Source: Acidobacteria bacterium CG_4_9_14_3_um_filter_49_7 (GTDB lineage Bacteria; Acidobacteriota; Holophagae; Thermotomaculales; Thermotomaculaceae). From it: DNA of 10,167 nt. Both the position numbers and the translations under genes were made by a program. Under the pieces are notes generated by a model. That model did no database searches. It had not been told where the DNA came from and worked only from the letters and a program-made list of their open reading frames with translations. Each line of letters starts with the position of its first letter. Position 1 is the stretch's first letter. Of the stretch, positions 1-7,155 are shown one piece after another. The DNA lies in contig PFTO01000095.1 of the NCBI GenBank assembly GCA_002789615.1, forward strand, positions 1 through 10,167. Direction: 5' to 3'.

Positions 1-605
1 AGGCGAACCTTGAATCGTCCGTCCTGCGGGATTCGTTTTTCAGCAATGTCCAGTTCCGTCATTACTTTGATTCGGGAAATAATGGAAGAATGATGTTTCT
101 TATCAATCTTATCCATCGCCTGATAGAGGACTCCGTCAATCCGATACTTGATATCCACCGCGTCTTCCCCGGTTTCCACGTGAATATCACTTGCCCTTTT
201 CTGTATCGCATTAAAAATCATGGTGTCAATCAGCTTCACGATTGGGCTCTTTTCTTTTGCAGCAGCATCAAGAGACAGGATGTCCTCACCGTCTTCCCTT
301 TCCTTGACGACCTGAATTCTCAGGTCAGAAGTAGCTTCTTCCAGTGCCCGCTGAGAGGATTCGCTTTTCTTCAAAATTTCCCGAATTTTATCTTCGTCCC
401 CAAGCTGGTGAAGGATGCGTTTGTTAAGGCGCAATTCCAGTTCATCCAGTTCTTTGAGTGTAAAAGAAGGACCGACAGCGATGTGCAGTAAATCCCCCTC
501 CTCCCGCAATGGAATAAAAACATAGCGAAACATCAAATCTACGGGAATTGTCTTAAACAATCCAAAGTCCAGTGTTTCTCTGTCCAGATCAACAAACGTG
601 TTCAT
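1..605 (-). CDS. gspE: GspE/PilB-type secretion ATPase, N-terminal part (runs off window)
   Basis: This is the N-terminal 201 residues of a type II secretion/type IV pilus assembly ATPase, the cytoplasmic motor that drives pseudopilus or pilus polymerisation through GspF/PilC. Residues 15-80 fit the GspE/MshE N-terminal domain (IPLREEGDLLHIAVG at 31-45). A charged linker at about 85-118 leads into the start of the ATPase core: SPIVKLIDTMIFNAIQKR, then the family hallmark ASDIHVE at 138-144, YRIDGVL at 154-160 and AEKRIPQDGRF at 188-198. The Walker A and Walker B motifs lie beyond the window edge, so ATPase integrity cannot be judged. The ATG at 605-603 is preceded by GAGGTGA, which overlaps the gspF stop; the gap to gspF is 7 bp, so the two are surely co-transcribed. 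GspE and PilB cannot be told apart from this fragment. The order F before E is the reverse of the common E-F order. Confidence 0.92.
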   Translation of the reverse strand, partial: MNTFVDLDRETLDFGLFKTIPVDLMFRYVFIPLREEGDLLHIAVGPSFTLKELDELELRLNKRILHQLGDEDKIREILKKSESSQRALEEATSDLRIQVVKEREDGEDILSLDAAAKEKSPIVKLIDTMIFNAIQKRASDIHVETGEDAVDIKYRIDGVLYQAMDKIDKKHHSSIISRIKVMTELDIAEKRIPQDGRFKVR

Positions 606-612
606 TCTCACC

Positions 613-1806
613 TCACGACATGATATCCGTAATATCAAACAACGGTAGATACATGGCAATCAGCAATGCCGCGATCAACACGCCCATGGCTAATAGTACA
701 ACCGGTGCGACAAGGGAAACTACACCTCCAAGAAGATTGGATAAATCCTCGTCATGATAATCCGCCGCGCTCTTCAGCATGCCGGAAACAGAACCGGATT
801 CTTCGCCAATGCGAATCATATCCAGGGTCAAATCATCCACAATAACGCTTTTTTCAAAAGCTGTGGATACCTTTCCCCCTGATGATACCACTTCCGAGGC
901 CCCCTGGATTTCCAAACTGAAATGAACGCTCGGATTCGTGTAAGACAGGGTATCCAAAGCATCCAGGGCCGGGATGCCTCCCTCCAGCAGGATAGCGAAA
1001 GTTCGACAGAATTGAGACAGAACGTATTCCCGCCAGATATTGCGAAGCAGGGGAAGTTTCAATATACCTCTCTCCAACCAGCGCTTTCCCGTTTCAGTGC
1101 GAAGGCCCCACTGAATTCCCAGAATCAAAGCCAGAATAGCACCGATCTCAATCACAATGTTCCGCTTTATGAAGAGGGAAATTGCTACAACAGCCCGGGT
1201 CATGGCAGGCAATTGTTTATCGAAACCCTTATAAAAATCGGCAAAGGAAGGGAGCACAAAATTGATAATCACCCCGATTGACAGTGCTGCCACAAAAACC
1301 AGGAAAGCCGGATAAATGAAGGCGGCACGCATCTTTTTTCCCGTCGAAAACAACAGATGTTCATGTTCAATGTAGCTTTCCAGCACGGACTCCAGGGAAC
1401 CGCTTCGTTCCCCGGCTGCCAGCACAGATGGATAAACGGCTGGAAACCGATCCCTGTGAGCCAGAAAAGCGTCGGAAAGAGAATGCCCTTCTTTAACCAT
1501 TCTGAGAATGTCCTGTAAAATTCCTTGGAAAACCGGATTCTTTACCCGTTTCGTCAGAAGTGCCAACCCATTAAATATTGGGATTCCCGACCGTACCAGC
1601 GCCAGGAATTCCTGGTTAAATACAAGAAAATGCTTCATTGGAATCTTTCTTCTTTTGAATGACAGACCCATTTTCTTGTGTATGGAAAACACATGGTAGC
1701 CGGAATCCTGCAGCTTGCTTTCAGCCTCTTTCAGCGAGACCGCCTGAATTTCCTTATCCAGCACCTCGCCATCAGGGTTTCCGACCCTGCATACAAAAAC
1801 CGCCAT
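613..1806 (-). CDS. gspF: GspF/PilC inner-membrane platform protein
   Basis: This polytopic inner-membrane protein (397 aa, the usual family size) is the platform on which the GspE/PilB ATPase works during type II secretion or type IV pilus assembly. Two T2SSF repeats are visible. The first, at about 62-185, has FNQEFLALVRSGIPI, then FPAVYPSVLAAGERSGSLESV, and a membrane segment at 163-190. The second, at about 262-388, has FCRTFAILLEGGIPALDALDTL, then MIRIGEESGSVSGML, and a membrane segment at 365-388. A further hydrophobic stretch lies at 217-235. The first ~50 residues are the family's usual small N-terminal cytoplasmic region. The ATG at 1806 has AGAGG seven bases upstream inside the end of dnaB, and only 2 bp separate it from the dnaB stop, so it is translationally linked to dnaB. 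GspE follows 7 bp downstream, matching the physical partnership of the two proteins. Whether the pathway is secretion or pilus cannot be decided here. Confidence 0.95.
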   Translation of the reverse strand: MAVFVCRVGNPDGEVLDKEIQAVSLKEAESKLQDSGYHVFSIHKKMGLSFKRRKIPMKHFLVFNQEFLALVRSGIPIFNGLALLTKRVKNPVFQGILQDILRMVKEGHSLSDAFLAHRDRFPAVYPSVLAAGERSGSLESVLESYIEHEHLLFSTGKKMRAAFIYPAFLVFVAALSIGVIINFVLPSFADFYKGFDKQLPAMTRAVVAISLFIKRNIVIEIGAILALILGIQWGLRTETGKRWLERGILKLPLLRNIWREYVLSQFCRTFAILLEGGIPALDALDTLSYTNPSVHFSLEIQGASEVVSSGGKVSTAFEKSVIVDDLTLDMIRIGEESGSVSGMLKSAADYHDEDLSNLLGGVVSLVAPVVLLAMGVLIAALLIAMYLPLFDITDIMS

Positions 1807-1808
1807 TG

Positions 1809-3143
1809 TTACCTCTGATCCACTGGAAGAAAATTCTCAAACTTCGCGTATTCATTCAAAAAGGCGAGCATTATGGTTCCAATGGGTCCATTTCTATTTT
1901 TCGCAATAATCAACTCAATTTCAGTTAACGAGCCACTGGCGGCAACCCCTCTATTGATTGATTTCCGGTGTAGAAAGGACACAATATCAGCATCCTGTTC
2001 GATAGCGCCAGATTCCCTGAGATCAGACAACTGGGGACGACCCTCACTTCTTTTTTCAATTGCCCGGTTCAGCTGAGACAGAACAATAAACGGCACATTC
2101 AGCTCTTTTGCAAGAATCTTCAACCCCCGTGAAATCCCCGAAATTTCCTGCACCCGGTTGGCTTCTCCTCTACCCTCCATTAACTGAAGGTAATCTACTA
2201 TGACGACATCCAGGCCAATCTCCATTTTCAATTTCATTAGTTTGGCTTTCAGATCCACCACTGTCAAAATCGGGCTGTCATCCACATAAATCTGTGTTTC
2301 CGCCAACCGATCCATCGATTGTGTCAGTTTCACATACTCTGATTCCTGAATGGATCCCTCTCGAACTCGCTTCACATTGACCTGAGCATCTGCGCACAGC
2401 AACCTCAATACGATCTGCTCATGGGGCATTTCCAGGGAAAAGATTGCTACGATTTTATCTTTGTATGCCATTTTCTCAGCCAGTGACAAAGCAAAACTTG
2501 TTTTCCCCACGGAGGGACGCGCAGCAACAATGATCAACTCCCCGGGCTGGAAGCCGGGGATAAATTGTTCCATGTCTCGAAACCCGGACGCCACCCCTGG
2601 CAACTCCTTACTGGTCTGGAATCGGGTCATCCGATCGGCAATGTGCTGAATAGCGTTCTTCAATTCCTGTTGAACCGGAATCAGTGCCCGCTTGTGTTCC
2701 CTGGTTACCATTGAGAAGATTTCCTTCTCCGCTTTCTGGAGAAGTTCCTCACTGGAGACTCCTGCATCGCTGCCCTGTTCAAGAATTTTGCTGGCCATCT
2801 GCATCAACCGGCGCAGATTGGCCTTGTCCACAACAATCCGCGCGTAGTCTTTTACGTTTCTCAGCATGGGGATATCGTCCACCATTGAACTGATCCCCAT
2901 TTCTCCGCCTACCGCTTCCAGTTTTCCGTTGGTTCTCAGATACTCTTTAATTGTAAGAATATCAAATGCTTTGCCTTTTTCAAAAACATCAAGAATTGCC
3001 TGAAAGATTATCCGGTGAGCGGACAGATAAAAATCCTCCGGACCGATTACCTCCATCACTTCATAGATATTTTCGTGATCCAGTAACAGGACGCCCAGAA
3101 CAGCCTTTTCGGCCTCTTCACTATAGGGAAGTGTGACTATCAT
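1809..3143 (-). CDS. dnaB: Replicative DNA helicase DnaB
   Basis: This is the hexameric replicative helicase that unwinds DNA at the fork (444 aa, normal for DnaB). Residues 5-110 match the DnaB N-terminal domain (EAEKAVLGVLLLD at 10-22, then PEDFYLSAHRIIFQAI at 35-50). From about 183 the RecA-like motor domain follows. It has Walker A ARPSVGKT at 208-215, with V where M is common, FSLEMP at 235-240, Walker B VVIVDYLQL at 313-321 with D317, SQLNRAIEKR at 356-365 and LRESGAIEQDAD at 375-386. The C-terminal AKNRNGP at 414-420 is also typical. No intein or truncation is seen. The ATG at 3143 sits 6 bp after the stop of the upstream NtrC-type gene and has only a weak GAAG-type ribosome site. gspF starts 2 bp after its stop. 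Sitting between regulators and secretion genes is not the usual dnaB neighbourhood (often rplI, alr or radA). Confidence 0.97.
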   Translation of the reverse strand: MIVTLPYSEEAEKAVLGVLLLDHENIYEVMEVIGPEDFYLSAHRIIFQAILDVFEKGKAFDILTIKEYLRTNGKLEAVGGEMGISSMVDDIPMLRNVKDYARIVVDKANLRRLMQMASKILEQGSDAGVSSEELLQKAEKEIFSMVTREHKRALIPVQQELKNAIQHIADRMTRFQTSKELPGVASGFRDMEQFIPGFQPGELIIVAARPSVGKTSFALSLAEKMAYKDKIVAIFSLEMPHEQIVLRLLCADAQVNVKRVREGSIQESEYVKLTQSMDRLAETQIYVDDSPILTVVDLKAKLMKLKMEIGLDVVIVDYLQLMEGRGEANRVQEISGISRGLKILAKELNVPFIVLSQLNRAIEKRSEGRPQLSDLRESGAIEQDADIVSFLHRKSINRGVAASGSLTEIELIIAKNRNGPIGTIMLAFLNEYAKFENFLPVDQR

Positions 3144-3149
3144 AACTTC

Positions 3150-4550
3150 TCACTTCTTCTCTGGCACCGTATCGACGATACCCAATTTCTTCATTTTCTG
3201 TATCAGTGTTGTACGTTTCAAACTTAAACGCCGGGCAGCCTCAGAGCGTGTACCGCCGGACAGTTCCAATGCCTGTTCAATGTAGGATCTTTCCATTGCC
3301 ATGAGCTTTGCCTTTAAGTCAATACTTCCTTCAAGGGTATAGGAATCAAAGGCATCTGAAGCACCCAGATGGATATCAGATGGCAGATCTTCAGGCTGAA
3401 CAATGTGGCCTTCCGGCTGCAGTACAATCATTCGTTCCACAAAATTTTCCAACTGACGGATATTTCCCGGCCAGGGGTAATCAAATATGCATTTCATCGC
3501 CTTACTGGAGAAACGGATTTCAGGAAAACCCATCAGTCCGGAAAAGCGATGATTGAAAAAATCAATCAGTAATGGAATGTCATCCGTTCGTTCTCTCAAC
3601 GGTGGAATATGAATCGGGATTACATTTAAGCGATAGTACAGGTCCTCTCTGAACCGGCCATTCTTTATCTCATCGGCCAGCAACCGATTTGTGGCCGCAA
3701 CTACCCGTACATCCACCATCTTGAGTTCCTCGCTTCCAAGTGGTGAAACAACCCGCTCCTGAAGTACACGGAGCAGTTTTGCCTGGAGAGCCAGACTCAT
3801 ATTTCCGATTTCGTCAAGAAAAATGCTTCCACCTTCAGCCTGTTCGAATCGTCCGATGCGATCAATAATCGCATCCGTAAACGCACCCTTCTTATGACCA
3901 AAAAGCTCATCTTCAAGAAGATTATCCGGTATTGCTCCACAGTTCACGGGGATGAACGGGCCAGCTGCACGGGTAGAAGCCCGATGGATTGCCTGCGCCA
4001 CCAGTTCCTTTCCGGTCCCGCTTTCACCTGTCACAAGTACGGTCGCCTGAGTTACCGCAACCCGTCGGATTAAGCTCTTCAATTCCTTCATTGCCCTGCT
4101 TCGGCCAATCAGGTTTTCTGCTCCCTCAGAGCGGGCTATAACGGCTCTCAATTTTATGTTTTCTGCTCGCAACGCTGTCACCTTTTCGGCTTTGTGAATA
4201 GCCACTTCAATCTGTTCCAGGTCAAACGGTTTCAGAATATAGTCAAATACAACCGCCTTAATGGCTGAAACCGCGCCTTCAATGGAACCATGACCGGTTA
4301 TCAGGATAATCAAGGCATTTTCGTCCATCGCGAGAATTTGCCTGCTGGCCTGAAGGCCGTCAATGTCAGGGAGAATATAATCACTGATGACAATTGAATA
4401 CTCTCCGCGTTTAAACAGAGATAAACCTTCCTTCCCCGTCTCAGCAGTATCTACCTCATACCCCTTCATTTCGAGAAAAGAAGACAGTAAATCGAGAATT
4501 TCAGGGTCGTCATCAATCAGAAGAACTTTCAATTTGCTTCTATTTGTCAA
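3150..4550 (-). CDS. NtrC-family sigma54-dependent response regulator with intact ATPase motifs
   Basis: This two-component transcription activator (466 aa) has the full NtrC layout. The receiver spans about 8-122, with acidic pocket D13-D15, phosphoacceptor D57, T85 and K107. The AAA+ domain spans about 146-380, with Walker A GESGTGKE 175-182, GAFTDA 222-227, Walker B SIFLDE 242-247, sensor I AATN 285-288, arginine fingers R301 and R307, and WPGN 360-363. A Fis-type helix-turn-helix lies at about 425-457. All ATPase residues are present. The sigma54-contact loop is GAFTDA rather than GAFTGA, a variant that also occurs in apparently functional family members. The start is uncertain: no ATG lies nearby. 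The TTG at 4550, which overlaps the upstream regulator by 11 bp, is used here; a second TTG lies at 4532. Neither has a good Shine-Dalgarno site, so translation is probably coupled to the upstream gene. No sensor kinase is seen in the window. Targets are unknown; the downstream secretion genes are plausible. Confidence 0.93.
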   Translation of the reverse strand: MTNRSKLKVLLIDDDPEILDLLSSFLEMKGYEVDTAETGKEGLSLFKRGEYSIVISDYILPDIDGLQASRQILAMDENALIILITGHGSIEGAVSAIKAVVFDYILKPFDLEQIEVAIHKAEKVTALRAENIKLRAVIARSEGAENLIGRSRAMKELKSLIRRVAVTQATVLVTGESGTGKELVAQAIHRASTRAAGPFIPVNCGAIPDNLLEDELFGHKKGAFTDAIIDRIGRFEQAEGGSIFLDEIGNMSLALQAKLLRVLQERVVSPLGSEELKMVDVRVVAATNRLLADEIKNGRFREDLYYRLNVIPIHIPPLRERTDDIPLLIDFFNHRFSGLMGFPEIRFSSKAMKCIFDYPWPGNIRQLENFVERMIVLQPEGHIVQPEDLPSDIHLGASDAFDSYTLEGSIDLKAKLMAMERSYIEQALELSGGTRSEAARRLSLKRTTLIQKMKKLGIVDTVPEKK

Positions 4551-5877
4551 GCTTGTAACGCTTTATCTTATTGTAAAGCGTTGCTCTTGTAATTCCCATT
4601 GCCTTTGAAGCTTTCATAATATTCCCGCGATACTTGTCCAAGGTGTGCCGTATCAAAGCCTCTTCTGCTTCTTCCATTTTTTCCGTAAACAATTTCAGCA
4701 CAATCTCAGGTGACCGCTTATTAAACTTCATGCCCACAGGGAGAAACTTCGCACCAACATTGATTCGGTTTGCGGAGAAAACCGCACGTTCCACTACATT
4801 TTCCAATTCCCTGACATTCCCGGGCCAGTCATACCGGTTGAAAATGTTTGCAACTTCTATCGTAAATCCTTTGAATCGCTTATTCGTTTCTTTACTGAAC
4901 CGTTCGAGAAAATATTCGGCAATCGGCATGATATCTTCCCGGCGCTTCCGCAACGGAGGGAGTACAAAATCCATGATATTTACCAGATAAAAGAGTTCTT
5001 CATTAAACTTCTTTCGATCAACCAACTCACTGATTGTTTCCCTTGAAGAAGAAATAACACTTGCACTCAAACGAGAATACACATTTCCAGACGGCAACGG
5101 ATACTTCCCGTTCCGTAGAATTTCGGCAAGCATGGATTGGGGCTTGGTATCCATCTTCTCGATGTGATCAAAAAATATGGTCCCCCCTTCCGCTATTGCA
5201 AACATGCCCGGTTTCTCCAGAGTCTCACCCTCTCGCCCACACAGAATCTCGTGAAATGTGGCCGCTGTGATCAAACCGCAATTTACTTTTACGAAGGGAT
5301 ATTCCCGTCTGGAACTATATTTGTGGATGATTCGGGCAAGGAGTTCTTTTCCAACACCGGATTCTCCCGCTATCAGCACATTCGCATCATTTTTTCGAAG
5401 TGCCTTTACCCGCTTCATAACCTTCTTCATGTTGTCATTCTCTGCAACAAATTGCAGTTTCTTTTCTTCCAGTACAAGCTTCCGCTGCAAAACCCGGTTC
5501 TTACGCTCCAATTGCCGCATCCTCATCAGGTTTTCAACATCAACAAGGATCTTGTCCACCTGAAACGGCTTTTCAATAAGGTCCGCGGCTCCTTTCTTGA
5601 TTGCTTCGACAGCCAGTTCAATAGTGCCGTGACCCGTCAAAATCACCACTGTGATGTCCGGCTTCAATGTCTTTATTTTTTCAAGGAGTTCCAGCCCACT
5701 GATCCCGGGCATCACCATGTCTGTAATTACCAGATCAATGTCTTTGCTTCGGATGATTTCAAGGGCTGATTCACCATCAAACGCGAGGAATGTATCGTAC
5801 TTTTCGCCCAAAAGCAGGTTCAGTCCTTCTAGGACATTCTTATTGTCATCAACTACGAGAATCCTGTTTTTTGTCAT
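4540..5877 (-). CDS. NtrC-like response regulator with degenerate AAA+ domain
   Basis: A 445-aa protein of NtrC layout. The receiver is at about 4-118, with D10/D11, phosphoacceptor D53, T81 and K103 all kept. A helical linker at 115-145 follows, then an AAA+ domain at about 147-375 and a Fis-type helix-turn-helix at about 407-441 (MKASKAMGITRATLYNKIK). Walker A GESGVGKE (171-178) and WPGNVRELEN (351-360) are intact. Four catalytic features are not. The GAFTGA loop is replaced by CGREGETLEKPG (213-224). Walker B reads TIFFDH with H238 in place of Glu. Sensor I reads ISSS instead of AATN. Both arginine-finger sites are changed (N292 and L298). It should therefore not hydrolyse ATP normally or remodel sigma54 holoenzyme; this is an inference. 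The ATG at 5877 has AAGG upstream. An in-frame ATG at 5922 would translate through the fadL terminator hairpin and was not used. The next regulator gene overlaps its end. Confidence 0.92.
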   Translation of the reverse strand: MTKNRILVVDDNKNVLEGLNLLLGEKYDTFLAFDGESALEIIRSKDIDLVITDMVMPGISGLELLEKIKTLKPDITVVILTGHGTIELAVEAIKKGAADLIEKPFQVDKILVDVENLMRMRQLERKNRVLQRKLVLEEKKLQFVAENDNMKKVMKRVKALRKNDANVLIAGESGVGKELLARIIHKYSSRREYPFVKVNCGLITAATFHEILCGREGETLEKPGMFAIAEGGTIFFDHIEKMDTKPQSMLAEILRNGKYPLPSGNVYSRLSASVISSSRETISELVDRKKFNEELFYLVNIMDFVLPPLRKRREDIMPIAEYFLERFSKETNKRFKGFTIEVANIFNRYDWPGNVRELENVVERAVFSANRINVGAKFLPVGMKFNKRSPEIVLKLFTEKMEEAEEALIRHTLDKYRGNIMKASKAMGITRATLYNKIKRYKLDK

Positions 5878-5890
5878 ACCCCAACCTTTC

Positions 5891-5926
5891 AAAAACTCTG
5901 TGCCGGGGGAACCCCCCGGCACAGAG
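5891..5926 (-). terminator. Strong intrinsic terminator after fadL
   Basis: On the minus strand, 9 bp after the fadL stop, there is a perfect 14-bp GC-rich stem (5926-5913 paired with 5909-5896) with a 3-base loop (5912-5910), followed directly by five U residues (5895-5891). The plus strand has no T-run after the hairpin, so it acts in one direction only. It ends the lipase-fadL transcript. It lies only about 13 bp ahead of the ATG of the first regulator gene, so there is no room for a separate promoter between them. Confidence 0.9.
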
Positions 5927-5934
5927 AGCCCTAA

Positions 5935-7137
5935 TTAAAACCGATAGTCCAGAGACGCTCCAACAAGCAAGGCACTCGTAGAATACGAGCCGTTGAAGTT
6001 TTCCATCATAGTCGTGGTGGTTCTGTCATTAAACCGAACGTACATAGCAAATGTACTCAATGTGAAGTTTTTGAACTTCCAGTCAAAACCGGCAGAAAAA
6101 TCATTCCGGTTGTTGTCCGGCAATGAAGGATCCAGCGTATTGTCCGGGTTTCCGGCTTCATCGTAAATATAGCCGCCCCGAAGTGTCAATTTATCGCTGA
6201 AATCATACTTGACACCCACCTTGTACATGGTGACATTTGTCCAGTTTTTTGGAATGGAGCTCAACACGCCTCCCGTGTCCTTACGGAAAACTGTCAACCG
6301 ATCATAGCTGGACCATTCAGTATTCATGAATCCGACTTCCACCAGCCACTTGTCGTTAAGCTGATAGGCCACGTCCAATCCCCAGGTTTGAGGAAGCTTA
6401 ACCCCTGCCGAAATTTTTCCGTCATAGAGAACCGGCAGAAAAGGTGTCGGAACATTAGTAAAATCAACCTCACCATCAAAAGAGATGTCCACGCCACTGC
6501 GCCAGAAGCCGCCCACATTGATCTTTCTATTTACCTTCCACAGAAAACCGGCTGATTCTCCCCAACCGCTGCCGTCACCAGCCATATCAACCCACGCAGT
6601 CTGGTCAATAAAATTGATTGTCTTCTGGATCAACACATCAGCGCCAACCCAGTTCGCCTGGAATCCGACAGAAAAATTGTCCGTGACTTTAAAAGCGATG
6701 GTTGGGGCCACATTGAATGTTTTAATTTTTGTTCGATCAGCGATCTGGCTCCCCGGCCACTGGGTCGGCCAGTCTGTTTCAAGGCCATATTGGGTAAATT
6801 CAGAGATTCCCACTACGACCCGGTCATTCAGCTGGTATGAAAGATACACAGCCGGCAACACGTTAATCTTTGTCTTTTGATCAGTTGTCTGTGTACCATC
6901 CAGTGATGTCCAGCTGCTGGTCGGATAAAACACAACCGAACTGAAGTTCACATCAATCCCCTGCACAAAGGCGAGGGCACCGGGATTGTAAAACATGGCT
7001 GATGCGTTATCAACGCTGGCGACATAGGCGTTGCCCATTGCCGCTCCCTGCGCGTTATGCTCATTAACCTGGAAACCGGATGAGAAAGCAAGCATTGTTG
7101 CCAACAATCCCACACAAATTGCAGTTAGTTTTTTCAT
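5935..7137 (-). CDS. fadL: FadL/OmpP1/TodX family outer-membrane long-chain fatty acid transporter
   Basis: This is an outer-membrane beta-barrel that admits hydrophobic substrates, classically long-chain fatty acids (400 aa from this start; the family is usually 400-450). The N-terminus is a signal peptide (MKKLTAICVGLLATMLAFSS) with cleavage near residues 19-20. The mature protein starts with the FadL-like plug segment GFQVNEHNAQGAAMGNAYVA, followed by NASAMFYNPGALA, the counterpart of the family's NPA motif. The rest alternates short amphipathic strands and polar loops and ends in YRF, a terminal aromatic as expected for BAM-dependent insertion. An ATG at 7155 overlaps the lipase stop. The ATG at 7137 is preferred because AGGGGTGA lies just upstream and the signal peptide then begins with MKK. 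It follows the lipase gene by 14 bp and shares its promoter. The substrate is inferred from the family and from the lipase neighbour. Confidence 0.93.
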   Translation of the reverse strand: MKKLTAICVGLLATMLAFSSGFQVNEHNAQGAAMGNAYVASVDNASAMFYNPGALAFVQGIDVNFSSVVFYPTSSWTSLDGTQTTDQKTKINVLPAVYLSYQLNDRVVVGISEFTQYGLETDWPTQWPGSQIADRTKIKTFNVAPTIAFKVTDNFSVGFQANWVGADVLIQKTINFIDQTAWVDMAGDGSGWGESAGFLWKVNRKINVGGFWRSGVDISFDGEVDFTNVPTPFLPVLYDGKISAGVKLPQTWGLDVAYQLNDKWLVEVGFMNTEWSSYDRLTVFRKDTGGVLSSIPKNWTNVTMYKVGVKYDFSDKLTLRGGYIYDEAGNPDNTLDPSLPDNNRNDFSAGFDWKFKNFTLSTFAMYVRFNDRTTTTMMENFNGSYSTSALLVGASLDYRF

Positions 7138-7155
7138 TATTGTCACCCCTCTCAT
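7138..7155 (-). promoter_or_regulatory. Ribosome binding site deciding the fadL start
   Basis: AGGGGTGA at 7150-7143 on the minus strand stands 5 bases before the ATG at 7137. The alternative ATG at 7155-7153 lies upstream of this site within an ATGA overlap with the lipase stop, and would add six residues (MRGVTI) before the signal peptide. Confidence 0.6.

Noticed and set aside
90..491. Plus-strand ORF of 133 codons
   Set aside because: It lies opposite the clearly recognised GspE N-terminal region and shows no domain signature or ribosome site of its own.
5137..5769. Plus-strand ORF of 210 codons
   Set aside because: Shadow of the degenerate NtrC-type gene; its composition and lack of motifs do not suggest a protein.
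5878..5922. Upstream ATG start for the degenerate NtrC-type regulator
   Set aside because: The added 15 residues are a translation of the fadL terminator hairpin, and the ATG at 5877 starts right at the receiver domain with a ribosome site.
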